64,000 nucleotides of DNA, taken from Cavenderia fasciculata (taxonomy: Eukaryota; Evosea; Eumycetozoa; Acytosteliales; Cavenderiaceae). Position 1 is the stretch's first letter. The number at the start of each line of letters is the position of its first letter. Made by a program: the position numbers and the translations under genes. The DNA is taken from assembly GCF_000203815.1 (NCBI RefSeq), contig NW_004457729.1, forward strand, positions 2,790,674 through 2,854,673, in the 5' to 3' direction. The notes under the pieces are model-generated. The model saw only the letters and a list, made by a program, of their open reading frames with translations. It ran no database searches and was not told the DNA's origin. This document shows, piece by piece, positions 1 through 11,403 of the stretch.

Positions 1-2
1 AG

Positions 3-1488
3 AGCAAGGATCCAGCAGAGAACAACGAGCACTTGATGTCCAAGTTGCACGCCAAGATCGACCCAACCTTTTTAGACTTTAGAGACGACGAAGAGTTGGC
101 ACACGACTTTGGTGAGGACGTTGAAGGCGACTTGCTCGAGGAATACAAGGACGAGGAGCTTGCATACGACGCCGACGAGGAGATCGAGGACTTTAGAGAC
201 ATTGACGACTTTGACCAACACGACACACCCGACGACGCACCACTCAACATGCGCAAGACCAAGCGTCAGAACCTGTTGTTTGGCGACAAGGACTTTGACG
301 AACAGGCACTTGACGGACTCGACGAAAACGAGTTTGACGAGGATGCATTGGACAGAGAATACGAAAGAGACGAAGACGACGAAGAGTATGATCGTCCCGT
401 TGAAATGGACGACTTTTACAATGACGACGAAACCAACCAATACTTTGAAGGCGAGGATGCTATGGAAAAGGAGGCCTTGCAAGAAGACGACGACGGTATG
501 AAAAACAAGCGATTCCACGATCTCTTGGCAGAGGTTGAAGAGGGTGATGCCGAGGAAGACGCAGAGGAACAAGACGCACACGAAGAGCAAATGCGCAAGT
601 ACCGTGACATCATCGGTCCAGTCGTCAACGACCCCGACGTCAGAGGTGTTCGTGTCCTCTACAACGCCTATCGTCTTGCCTTGGACGACCCAAGACCATT
701 AGATCCAGTCATCAAAATGAACATCTACGATGCCTACATGGAAGATCCTGTATATTACAATCCCTACCAATTATCAAAGATTTATCATATTCATCCAAAT
801 AGAAGTAAGAAAAAGAAATGCACAAATAATATATCTATATAATATATCAAAAGAATAGAATGTTAACATTTTTATTTATTTATTCTATTTTCTCTCAGTC
901 GCTGCCATTATTAGATTCCAACAAATCTATCTAAAGGAAGTTGAAGCTGGTGAAGAAGTATTTGATGATTTGGAGATTGCCATGACCGGATACTTTGGAA
1001 CAAGAGAGGAGGATGAATACCTTGGTCAATTCGAAGCCGACGAAAGAAAAATGCAAAAATACTGGTTGCTCAATGGCAAGGAAAACATGTTTTCCATTGT
1101 ACCAAAGAAGGGCAAGCGTGTCGATCCAATCCATGAACGCCCAGAAAACGTTCCACCATCGTTCCCAGAGAAGCCAGTCTACTTCCGTGGACCAACTCTT
1201 GAAAAGCCAAAGCGCAAGAATCTTATTTTCATCGACAAGTCTCGTAACCCATTCACTGGCTATGCCCAAGCCGACCCACTCATCCTCATCAGTGCCATCG
1301 ATGGTTCTCTCCGTACCCCATCCACCGAAGAACGTAGCAAGATTTTAGAAAAGCATACGAGTTCCCAAAAGGATCGTTCGCCACATGCTCTTCTCAAATT
1401 ACCATTAAACTACAAAGATCACGATGCCTATCACAAAGGAAAGAAGAACAAAGAAGAAGAATCTACTACCACTGAAGAACAACTTTAA
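3..1488 (+). CDS. Possible mitochondrial ribosomal protein (mS35/mS45-like), 5' end outside window
   Basis: The reading frame is open to the left edge, so the true start lies outside; the ATG at 36 is probably internal. Exons are about 3-804 and 899-1488; the intron starts GTAAG, ends CTCTCAG, and keeps the frame across an Ile codon. The first about 180 residues are extremely acidic (Asp/Glu) and probably disordered. Around the splice junction is a helix-turn-helix-like segment reading DPVIKMNIYDAYMEDP, then NPYQLSKIYHIHPNRIAAII. Its spacing and final R-x-A-I-I recall the conserved segment of mS35 and Bot1p/mS45 mitochondrial small-subunit proteins. The family call rests on that remembered resemblance only. 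The C-terminus is Lys/Glu-rich. AATAAA-type polyadenylation signals follow within about 60 bases. Coding status is firm; function is tentative. Confidence 0.75.
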
Positions 1489-1777
1489 ATAATATATTAT
1501 AATCCACCCAACCAATCAAATATCAAATATCTTTTAAATAAAAAAAAACTAAAATTAAAATAACAATAATAATTATTGTATTGAATTTGGATTTATTTAA
1601 TATTGATATATAATTATTTATATTATATTATATTATATTTGTTTGTTTGTTGGTTGTTGTTGTTTAATAACAATTAGTAATCTATTTGGCTTCTAATTTA
1701 AAATATATATATGTAAATAGTTTTGTTTTGTCTTCCCTCTCCCTCCAAATCATTGAAATGATATTCTATCTATCTAT

Positions 1778-2775
1778 TTATTCCCATCCATCATCATCAT
1801 CGTTCCAAACTATTGATGGTTTCTTTATGGGTTGTGTAATTTTTGGTGGTTGTATGGATTCACTATCATCCATCTCATTGTTTTCATTGTTGCTCTCATC
1901 ATCTGATCCAACATCTTCATCATCATCATCTCCAAAATTAATTTCATCGTCGTCTCCCCAATTACCCATACTTGAATTTGCATCAATATTTGTAGTAGTT
2001 GCATTGCTGGTTGTTTCATCTGCAATTGCAAATTTACTTGATTTTTGAGGAGCAATATTTTGTTGTTTGATTGATACTGATGATGTTTGAAGTGAACTTG
2101 AAACAGTTGTTGTTGTTTTTGGTAATGGTTTCTTGGCTACAAATAATAATATAATGATTAATAATAAGTTCTATGATTGATTTCCATCCTCTTTTACATA
2201 CCCATTAATTTCATTGGAGCAGAGGCTGGTTTACTAAGTGAAACATTTGATAAATCTACAGGGGTTGTTGTTTCATTCTTTTCTACTACTACTTCTTTTG
2301 TTGGTGTTGTTGTTGTTGTTGTTGCTTTTGTAACAGACGATTGTTGTTTTTCCTTTAATTTTTGTTTTCTTAATTCCTCTGCACTGTACATGCTGTCTCC
2401 ATCATCTTCATCATCATCCTCTTCTTCATCGTCACTAAAGTTCATTTTATGTGTTGGGTTCTTATCTACAATTGGTTTAATATATTTTTCTTTTTTTGTT
2501 GTTGGAGTTGGAGTTGTTGTTGTTGATTGTTGTTGCTTTTGTGGAGTAGTACTTTTAGTTGGTTTATTTGAAGATGTCGTAGTAGGAGAACTACTATATG
2601 GTGATATAGATGAAAGAGAAGGATTACTATTATAATAACTATCTTTGCTACTATTGCTATTGTTGTTCAAAGACGACTTTGGAGCTTCACTCTGTAATGG
2701 TATGGGTTTGGATGGCATATCGCCTGTAAACGGCTCAGAAGGATATTCTGGAGCACAACTTAGTAAGTTGCCCAT
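1778..2775 (-). CDS. Predicted N-myristoylated low-complexity protein of unknown function
   Basis: Two exons, 2202-2775 and 1778-2136, joined across a 65-base intron (GTATGT...TTTGTAG) that keeps the frame through an Ala codon; about 310 residues. The N-terminus MGNLLSCAPE fits a myristoylation site (Gly2, Ser6) with Cys7 available for palmitoylation, so peripheral membrane attachment is likely (inference). The rest is Ser/Thr/Pro/Gln-rich with two acidic Asp/Glu blocks, one around residues 115-130 and one near the C-terminus, which ends in an acidic stretch and GWE. There is no globular domain I recognise. It is divergently arranged with the Rab32-like gene and shares a 431-base spacer with it. 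Confidence 0.75.
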
Positions 2776-3206
2776 GATGATAGATAGATACTATACTAGT
2801 ATATTCGTTTCTCTAGAGATGATAAAGAATGAATGAATGAATGAGAGAGAATCATAAACAACTCTCTCTCACCCACTTGAATTTCAATTCAGGTCTCCTC
2901 CTCAGACGTTGGTTTGAAAAAAGGAATAATTATTCAAAAATTTAGTTTTGATAGGAGCACACCTCACTCTGACACTCTTTGTGAAAGAGAGAGAAAGTCT
3001 CAAGTTAGATCTAACATTTAAACAAACAGATAGATTATATTAATATAGCCAACATACCATATACTTACTATTTTGGTATTCATTCATTCATCTCATTGTT
3101 GTAACAAACACATATATACATATATACAAATATTAGATTAAGATTAGATAGAGATTGTAGAGATAGAGATAGTAAAACGCATACATAGAGATAGATAGAT
3201 AGAATA
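2776..3206. promoter_or_regulatory. Shared spacer between two divergent genes
   Basis: 431 AT-rich bases between the starts of the myristoylated-protein gene and the Rab32-like gene, so it must hold both promoters. Visible are CTCTCT/GAGAGA tracts, a small inverted repeat (TGAATT...AATTCA near 2880-2893) and ATATAC repeats close to the GTPase start. No coding potential was seen. Confidence 0.5.
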
Positions 3207-4008
3207 ATGGTTAACCCTCAACACCAACATCAACATCATCAAGAAGATGACGACGATGATGAACCTATCATGATCAAGTTGTTGGTCATTGGACCACCAC
3301 GAAGTGGAAAGACGAGTATCATCAACAAGTATTGTAATAATATCAACCCAACCAATTATAAGATTACGGTCGGTGTCGACTGCGTCACCAAAGAAACAAC
3401 TATATCAGGAAGAAAGGTTATTTTGATGATTTGGGATATAGCTGGTCAAGAAAGGTATGACATCATCACATGTTTGTTACAACATCAAATGAATGAATGT
3501 TTGTTTGTTTACAATGAATGTTTGAAAACACTATAGATAGAGATTACTTACTATGAATATATTTAATTGTAGATATGCACATATGACAAGATTGTATTAT
3601 AGTGATGCCAAGGGAGTATTTATTGTATTTGATAGTTCAAACATTGAACCAACATTAAAGGTAGCAGAGCAATGGAAGGAGGATGTCGATGAGTGTTTTG
3701 CCGACAACCCCATTCCATCTATTCTACTGGCCAACAAGGGCGATCTATTTCCAAACTCTCAACAAGAGATACCCTACAAGAGATTCGATAAGTTTTGCGA
3801 GGAGAATACCATCGATAAGTGGTTCCTCACGAGTGCAATGACTGGAGCAGGTTTGAACGAATCTGTCGAAGACATGGTCAAAACGATTTTTGAAAGAAAC
3901 CCTTCTCTTTTACCACGAGACAAGGAATCATTTAAATTACAACCAGAAGCAAACAGTCAAAATAATAGACCAAATCAAGCAACAACTGAAAGAAAAACTT
4001 GTTGTTGA
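3207..4008 (+). CDS. Rab32-like small GTPase
   Basis: Exons 3207-3454 and 3573-4008 give 227 residues; the 118-base intron interrupts the switch II region (GQER|YAHM). The G motifs are in order: P-loop GPPRSGKTS (residues 29-37), switch I TVGVD, WDIAGQERY in place of the usual WDTAGQE, NKGD, and SAM near the C-terminus. The IAGQER variant, the following MTRLYY and the LLANKxDL segment are characteristic of the Rab32/Rab38 branch. The protein ends in KTCC, a CC-type geranylgeranylation site, so membrane attachment is expected. A His/Gln-rich then acidic N-terminal extension of about 20 residues precedes the G domain. Rab32-type proteins act at lysosome-related and contractile-vacuole or phagosomal membranes. 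Subfamily assignment is by motif only. Confidence 0.9.
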
Positions 4009-4489
4009 TAATAATAATAATATAACTTAATAATAACTTAATAATAATAGTATGGTATAATAATAATAATAATAATAATCTTTCTTTTTCATCTCCCCCT
4101 TTCTATCCTCCATCGCCATCATCACCACCATCATCCACCACTCACCATAATTAATAACTTATTCACACTATATTCCAATATATTAATTAACAATAATAAT
4201 ATAAATCAAATCACTTAATAATAATAATAATAATTAGAGATAATAGTAATAACAATGATAATAATAATAATAGTAAGATATTTGTTTTTTGAAAATTCAA
4301 TCAATAATAATTATTTTTTGGGTAATATTATTATTATTGTTGTTGGAAACAAAACAAAACAAAACTAAACTAAACTAAAATAATTAAAAAAAAACAATTT
4401 GTATATAATTTAATAAAATCACAAATAATAATTCCATCAATCCTAATGTGTCTTGTTTCCAGTGTGTAATGATATGATATTAATTATAT
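4009..4489. other. Spacer between convergent genes
   Basis: 481 bases of TAA/AAT-rich sequence between the 3' ends of the Rab32-like gene and the GT14 gene. It contains a CATCACCACCATCATC-type stretch and AATAAA-like signals for both strands. I see no gene. Confidence 0.5.
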
Positions 4490-6153
4490 TTATTTGAGTA
4501 AATGTAACTTTTCAATCATATAATTTCTAACATCTTGATCATATACCTTTCGTATAAACAATAGGGATGGTACTAGTGAATCAATGTCATGTTTCTCAAC
4601 ACGATATCTATGACTTGTATCAGATGTATATTTACTCCAATATGTTTTTCTGTTTACCTGATCTTTCCATGACTGGTGTTTCAGATGTGGATAGAAATGT
4701 TTAATCGATTGATAGTAACTTTCATCTGGAATTGATGTGAATTTGAGTGACAATAATCTCTCTACCGATCGTATATCACTAATAGCATGATATGCTAATT
4801 CATATCTGATCATATGCCATTGACTTCCATATCCTCCAGATTCTGGGTCAAAAATTGACAGTGATCCCATCTTACCACAATCATTGCTTTCAAATACCTC
4901 TCTATCAATTGTTACTAACCATTTACCTTGATCAAATGATGTCATCTATTAAAATAAAATAAATTAATATTAAAGTTGACTGATGATTTGAATTGATTTG
5001 ATTTACTTGAAATCTAATTAAAATATCTTTTGTTGGAAAATGTTCAATATAGTTGGTATTTAGATTTGAACAAATAAATGATTCCAATTTATGTAATGAT
5101 TTGGTTGGCATATCATGTCCACTTAGATTGATTATATGTGACCATTGAACTATTGTATTTTGTCGATCATGATGATGACTATTTGATTTCAATCTTGACT
5201 CTCTTCTTTGTTTTACCATGTCAAATAAATAAGTATACGATGCAACCTCCATATAAACCAATGAAAGAGTACCCCAATTACCTTTAAATGGAATATTTAC
5301 TAATTGAATATTCATTGGATCTTGTAGTGGTTGTTTTTGTTGTCTTGAAACAAATAAATGATTGATATCGTTATTCATTGTATCTATAATTTCCTTTTTG
5401 AAATTTCTTGCATCCACTATAGTACACAGCAATTTAAGAATAAGAATGATTAATTAAATGATCTATCTATCTGATATTATTATTATTATTTGTTATTATA
5501 AATTTAAATTTGGACATACCATGAATTACATAATAATGTTTTGGATGATAAATAATATTGAGTAAAGTTTGAAATGATTCTTTATCATAGTTGGTTAACA
5601 TGATGATAAATGCTAATGGTGGTTTGTTGGTACTGTCACAAATTGATGGTAAACGAGGTATCTTGTCAGTGGCATTGTTGAATCGGAGAGAATAGACTTG
5701 TTTCAATCTTCCATTTCTTTGGATATGGTCCAACTTTAGAATATGATTGAAGTAGTTGATATCATTGTCATCCCATGGTCCATAACTCTTGATCATTCTT
5801 TTAATCTTTTTGTTTTGAGTTTGCATAGAGTTGTCACTTATTGACCACGACGTTGTCTCTTTGAGATTGGTTGCATTATGAATAGTTCTATGTTTTGACC
5901 AACAACAAACTGGACCAATATCATATTCTGTAAATGTCGATTGTGTACACCTTTCTCTTGTATCTACCATCTCACATTCCTTTCCATAATATCCAAAACA
6001 ACAAATACAGTTACCATATAAATCAATACCTCCATTTTGACATGATTTAATTGGTAATAGTGATAAAGATGAAACAATATGATTATTTGAGCTTGAAAAA
6101 GAAATAAATAATAACACAAATAATAATAATAATAATAATTTAATAGTAACCAT
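4490..6153 (-). CDS. EGF-like plus core-2/I-branching (GT14) glycosyltransferase
   Basis: Three exons on the minus strand (5520-6153, 5007-5416, 4490-4945) give 499 residues. A hydrophobic signal peptide or anchor occupies residues 1-22. An EGF-like module follows at about 37-62 (CQNGG...CICC.GYYGKECE). A conserved linker holds CCWSK and YGPWDDNDINYF. The GT14 (Branch) domain follows: PLAFIIML, then VDARN, NIPFKGNWGTLSLVYME, HIINLSGHDMPTKSL and GSQWHMIRYE. GT14 members transfer GlcNAc or xylose in the secretory pathway. The lumenal domain order is unusual, with EGF ahead of the transferase. It is clearly paralogous to the gene at 51532-53241, with the same intron positions and phases. The acceptor substrate is unknown. 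Confidence 0.88.
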
Positions 6154-6373
6154 ATTTGTTTGTTTGTTTGTTTGTGTGAAAAAAAAAAATTAAAACTAAA
6201 CTTTGGATTAGAAAGGTACTAGTAAAATAAAAAATAAATAAATTATAATAAAATAAAATTTGGGATGATGGTTTTGGCAGAGTTGAGTGTGAGTGCAAGT
6301 TTGAGAATAGTATTATTATTATTTGTTATTATTATTATATGTATATGTATGTGTATGTAGGTATATTGAATGA

Positions 6374-7639
6374 TTAATTTAAATATTTTAAATATGGATC
6401 ATAACAATGAGAAGGTTTGATTTGAAGAAATGGTTCGGGTGGATGATTGATCGATCGATGTCTAAATGTTTCGAGGTAACGACGATGTATTTCGCAAGCT
6501 ACACGAGAATAGGTGGTTGATGGGAATGCGTTGTCTATCCAATTTCTAAGTGCGTATACATCATTTCTCCAATTAAAGTATTGTTGATAGAGCGTTTGGT
6601 TTTGGTAGACACTCTTGAGATGGTTGGCAAGATCGATGGCACTGTCAAACTGCTCTGCGTCAATGTATGATCCTTTGGGAAGACGACTGTGCGTATCGGG
6701 ACTGGCAATGATAACTGGTACTACACCAGCCGACAAACAGTGGTACACCACCTCTGACAAGTATTCCTGGCAATTGATCTTTTCAAATGCCAAGTAGAAT
6801 TGGTACCTAGACATTACTTGTAACTTGATAGAGTGTGAGTTGTACTCATCTTTACCTCCTCCCTTTGGCATCTGTACGTTGTTTAGACAGCTACCATAAC
6901 TATCCACTTTAATATATTCCATTAACTGCTTGACAAATTGTGTTCGGCTGTCTGACGACGACGACGACAATGGTTGCGATGATCGATCATCATCATCATC
7001 ATCATCACCACAAGACGACGAAGAAGATATCCAACACACTTGATGGTTTATACTTTTAAACATTTTTAGATGGGTTGTATAGTTGAATGCAGTTGCTTGG
7101 TTGTATATGTTTTCTAGTAGCTTTCTACCTTGGTATGGTAGTACTTGTACAGTATCACTCTTTTTGTATCCTATCGACCATTGAAACAATCCCATGCAGT
7201 CCTGATGTTTGTCACATCTAGCATAGTCTGAAGAATAACTATGTAATTGTATGTAGACTGACAACACCTTGTTACTATCTATCCTTCTTGGAATGATCGG
7301 ATTCTCCATATTAGAAAGTTCCGATCCAAACATAACAATACCATTGGGTGATATGTTGTCTCCTCCTCTACTATCTTCTTTCCACTTTGTTGTTCCCCAC
7401 ATTCCACAATCATATGTCTTTACAATTGATTTTGCAGTCTTTCCATACTCGTTGCCAACTAGAAACAGTGTCTGATTACGCTCGATCGTTTCATCTATCT
7501 GCTTGTCTAGCAGCCGCAGTTTGTAGTAATCTGGAGTATTGTTGTAATCATAGATAAGAAGTATCAACGTCAACAATATCAAACCGATGATACCGAATAC
7601 CAACTTGTTATCTCTAATCCTCTTTGTATATCTTTTCAT
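6374..7639 (-). CDS. GT10 fucosyltransferase-like type II membrane protein
   Basis: Single exon, 421 residues. A short cytoplasmic basic tail is followed by a membrane span at about residues 13-32, then a lumenal domain: type II Golgi topology. The C-terminal part matches the GT10 alpha-1,3-fucosyltransferase signature. It reads YQFYLAFEKINCQEYLSE, then VVYHCLSAGVVPVIIA, PKGSYIDAEQF and the NWR-type stretch after QQYF. These are the residues known to bind GDP-fucose in the family. A Ser/Asp-rich insert (runs of Ser and seven Asp, about residues 205-230) interrupts the N-terminal half. Five N-x-S/T sites are visible in the lumenal part. It lies 220 bases from the GT14 gene on the same strand. 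Acceptor specificity cannot be told. Confidence 0.88.
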   Translation of the reverse strand: MKRYTKRIRDNKLVFGIIGLILLTLILLIYDYNNTPDYYKLRLLDKQIDETIERNQTLFLVGNEYGKTAKSIVKTYDCGMWGTTKWKEDSRGGDNISPNGIVMFGSELSNMENPIIPRRIDSNKVLSVYIQLHSYSSDYARCDKHQDCMGLFQWSIGYKKSDTVQVLPYQGRKLLENIYNQATAFNYTTHLKMFKSINHQVCWISSSSSCGDDDDDDDRSSQPLSSSSSDSRTQFVKQLMEYIKVDSYGSCLNNVQMPKGGGKDEYNSHSIKLQVMSRYQFYLAFEKINCQEYLSEVVYHCLSAGVVPVIIASPDTHSRLPKGSYIDAEQFDSAIDLANHLKSVYQNQTLYQQYFNWRNDVYALRNWIDNAFPSTTYSRVACEIHRRYLETFRHRSINHPPEPFLQIKPSHCYDPYLKYLN

Positions 7640-8737
7640 TCCATCATAACAATCAAGTCACATCATCACTGTCTTTTAAATCCTCCTCCTCTCAATCTAT
7701 CCAGTCTGAAAGAAGAAAAAAAAAACAAATAATTTTTGAAAACATGTATTAATTATTTGTATGTTATCTGATTGGAATGATATCCATCTTCTTTATTTCT
7801 CTCTCCTAATCCCTTTTTTAAAAAAAAATCATATTATCATAAGATCTGGGTGGATATTGCACGACAATTGGTTTCTCTGACACTACTCCACTTCACCAAC
7901 CGTCTGCCATGGTGAGTTGTTGTTGATTGCTACCTCATTTATCGATTGTGTGGTCAACAAAAACAAGTTTTGAGACCCCCCTTTATCGCGAGAAGTTTGT
8001 TTAAATGGTCGGGGGTTGGCATGACCAGCCCCAAGAGGGGGCTTAAAAATGATTCATCGCTAAAACCTTTTTCAATCAATCTCTCTGGTCGGGGGTGGAT
8101 CTTCAAACAAACAAACAAACAGTAATAGACCGACCAAAAATATTATTAATATTTTTTGAAAGAATAATCTAATTATTTATTATTATTATTATAAATATTA
8201 TTGATAATACCAAACCAACCAATATTAGTATATTATTATTTAAATATTTTTGTTGGCCCAAAAAAGAAAAGAGTCAAGTTTATCTAGTTTGTCAAAAACT
8301 TTCTTTTTGTGGTTCTATTTTAACATTCATTGTATTACTTACTTATCATCGTCATCATCATCTTCTTCTTATTCTTCTTCTTCTTTGTTGTTGTATTATT
8401 ATATCATCATCATCATCGGTTGTTTGTTGACACATATTAGTACATATATAAAACACTCTTTGTGGTCATCAACAATATCAGTCAACCAATCAATTATATC
8501 ATTATCATCCATCTATATATATTCAAAATATATTATAAATATATATAGGTTGTTGTACATTACATCTACATACCATACATACATACATACATACATACAT
8601 ATTACATTATACGTATTAAAACATTAAATATATAAACAAAAATCAACCTAAGTATTTGAAATAGCAATCAGAGTATCAGTAATAAGGAACAATAAGAAAA
8701 GAATCAAAGTATCAGAGGATAATAGGACATCATCATA
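7640..8737. promoter_or_regulatory. Divergent promoter region with G-rich boxes
   Basis: About 1.1 kb between the GT10 gene and the C2-AGC kinase gene. Against an AT-rich background it contains GGTCGGGGGTTGG (8007-8019), a GCCCC...GGGGC hairpin at about 8027-8042, and GGTCGGGGGTGG (8087-8098). The 3' part holds T-rich and TCATCA tracts and a (CATA)n run near 8576-8601. An open frame at 8250-8627 is made of these repeats and is not considered coding. The G-rich motifs recall G-box elements bound by GBF in Dictyostelium (known biology; match by eye). Confidence 0.45.
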
Positions 8738-11403
8738 ATGTTAAGCGCAATTTATCAGAGAGCGAGTAAGTAGTAGATAGCTAGTAGTAGTAGCATTGGT
8801 TGTCGTCACATGTTAGTTAGTTGGTTGGTACCCTTTTGAACAAACACAAACACACAAATCAGTTATCATAAAGAGGCGCAATCAAGAAATCAATCTTTAA
8901 AAGAACCGAAGGACGATTTGTCAAATAGTCTGTCCGGATCAGCTGATCTTTTGATTTGTTTGTTTGTTGTTTGATTGGGCGGGGATGGGATGGCTTTTCA
9001 AAAATGTGTGGTGGCGTGGCCCAATAATTAAAAAGATTGAAATCAATCTCTAATCATCATTGGTCAAATTCCTTCTTCTAACACATTTTCATTCCGATCT
9101 ATCTAATCTATCTATCTATATAGTAAACATTAGTAATGGTAAATCAACAGCGTCAACGTCACCCAAAGAGTTGGAAGTGACATTTGATCATCAAGCACAA
9201 CTATTCTTTTCACTAAAGAGTATCAAAGGTTTAAAAATCGATGAACCCGTAAGAATATATTGTTTGGCATCACTGGAAAAGCAAACCATTCAAACCACTT
9301 CAATCAATGTACATCCAAATTCAAATATTGAGTGGAATGAAGGTTATACATTGTAATTATCACTCACTACCTTTACTGTAATCTTTCTTTTCTAACCAAA
9401 AAATCAATCTTTGATAATTTACTACTTTATATATTTAGTGATGTCAGTTCACCAAATACGGAATTAACTTTAACGCTATGGCAAACAAATGTAAATAGTA
9501 TTCAACAATCAAATGATCAAGAAATGTCTGTTTCACCAATAAGTCCATCACCACTTATTGGCAATGGAGATCAATCTTTGACACCAAGAAAAAGTGTAAA
9601 TATGTTTAATATTGGAAAAGTAATTGGTAGAGTCTCTATTCCATACTCTGTGTTTCAAACTCAATATCTTGATCAATGGTTCCCTGTTAGTTCATCTTGT
9701 TCTATACATGTTAAATTAAGTTATACAAATTCAAATGTATGTAAAAGAGATAATGAAAGTATTTATATACCCTTTGTGTGTATTAATTTATTTATTCTAT
9801 TTTTATTTTTATTTCTATTTCAAAAAGAATAAGGTAACATTAAATGATTTTGCAGTATTGAGTATGATTGGTAAAGGTGGATTTGGACATGTTAATGTTG
9901 TAAAAAAAGTAGATACTGGTAGATTGTATGCAATGAAGATTGTAAAAAAGGATAGATGTTTGGATTTGAATGCCGTTCAACATACTTTTACCGAAAGAAA
10001 ATTACTCAAGAAATATTACCATCCCTTTATTGTTGGTTTGAAATATTCCTTCCAGACACAGGATAGTCTTTGCATGGTACTAGATTACATTGGAGGTGGC
10101 GAGTTGTTTTATCACATAAACGAACGAGAAACCTTTTCCGAAGATACTGCTCGTTTCTACATTTCTCAGATTATGTTGGCCATTGGTTTCCTTCACGAAC
10201 ATGGAGTCATCTATCGTGATTTGAAACTTGAAAACCTTTTAATGGATCTTGACGGCAACCTCTGTCTTGTCGATTTTGGTCTATGCAAGGAAGGTGTCAA
10301 AGATGGTGTACCAACCTATACAATGTGTGGTTCACCAGAATATATGGCACCTGAAACAATCAATGGTTCAGGTTATGGTAAATCTGTTGATTGGTGGGCA
10401 TTGGGTACATTATTTTATGAAATGATTGTTGGTTTAGTATGTATAAAAAAAAAACAAACAATCCATTATATTTATTTATTCCAAAAACTAATAATATATT
10501 TATTTATTTATTTATTTATTTATTTATTATTTTAGCCACCATTTTATTGTGATGACCCAAGAGAAATGACAAAATTGATTTTAACAGCACCATTGAAATT
10601 CCCACCAGGTATTTCAAAAAATGCTACTAGTTTGGTTTCAATGTTATTGAATAGAGATCCTCAAAAGAGACTTGGATCAGGTGAATCCGATGTAGAGGAA
10701 ATTAAAACTCATCCATTCTTTAGATCTGTAAATTGGCAAAAAGTTTTAAACAAAGAAGTTGATCCACCTTTTAAACCTCATCTTGTAAGAAGGAATATAT
10801 ATATGTATATATATTTTCAAAATATACATTTATTAATAATATACTTTTATTTCTTTTTAGAATGGACCATTAGATTTTTCATATTTTGATCCAGGTTGTA
10901 CAATTTCAAAACCAGTTTATCCAAATTCGATCAATACCAATTTATCAGAGACTGATCAAATGGCATTCCAAGGGTTTTCATATTCAGCACCCGACTTTTT
11001 CAATCTTCAGAATGGTAGTGTTGGAGGTGCAGTGCCGTCGTCTCCGTCGATTTCAAGATCGGGATCAATGTCACAAAATACACCTCTCAACAATGCCTCT
11101 AATAGCAACAGACTATTGTCCAACTCGCCCGTTCCAATGACATTGTCACAGTCACCCATGTTTAGTCCCAACAGCAGTCTCAACAGCAGCAACAATAGTA
11201 CTAGTTCAGGTATCATGTCACCACCAGCTGCCACCAAGACATCTTGGGTTCAACCTCAATTTCCTCACCTTCATCAACCAATCCCCCAAAAACCAATCTT
11301 TGCCCTTCAAAAACTACAAGAACGAAGAAGATCGGCTTCTGTCAATTCCCAAACTCAATTTTCCTTTGCATTTGATGATGATGATGAAGATGAAATGAAT
11401 TAA
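8738..11403 (+). CDS. C2-domain AGC protein kinase (Sch9/S6K/Akt-like)
   Basis: Six exons: 8738-8765, 9124-9352, 9439-9736, 9834-10436, 10536-10784, 10861-11403; 649 residues and every junction in phase. The first exon encodes only nine residues. Residues about 20-180 resemble a C2 fold ([30 protein letters not shown]). The kinase domain follows: [30 protein letters not shown] and the activation loop [14 protein letters not shown] with a PDK1-type Thr. An AGC C-tail has the hydrophobic motif FQGFSY near residue 505. A Ser/Pro/Asn-rich tail extends about 140 residues beyond. C2 plus AGC kinase is the layout of yeast Sch9; phosphorylation by PDK1 and TORC is expected from the motifs, not shown. 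An (ATTT)n run lies in intron 4. Confidence 0.9.
10498..10534. repeat. (TATT)n simple repeat in a kinase intron
   Basis: About nine TATT units immediately before the TTTTAG acceptor of the fourth intron of the AGC kinase gene. It may serve as an extended pyrimidine-rich tract for splicing. Confidence 0.8.

Noticed and set aside
8250-8627. Open frame of 125 codons upstream of the kinase
   Set aside because: Composed of TCT/TCA and TAT/ATA simple repeats; no conserved motif; lies in a promoter region.
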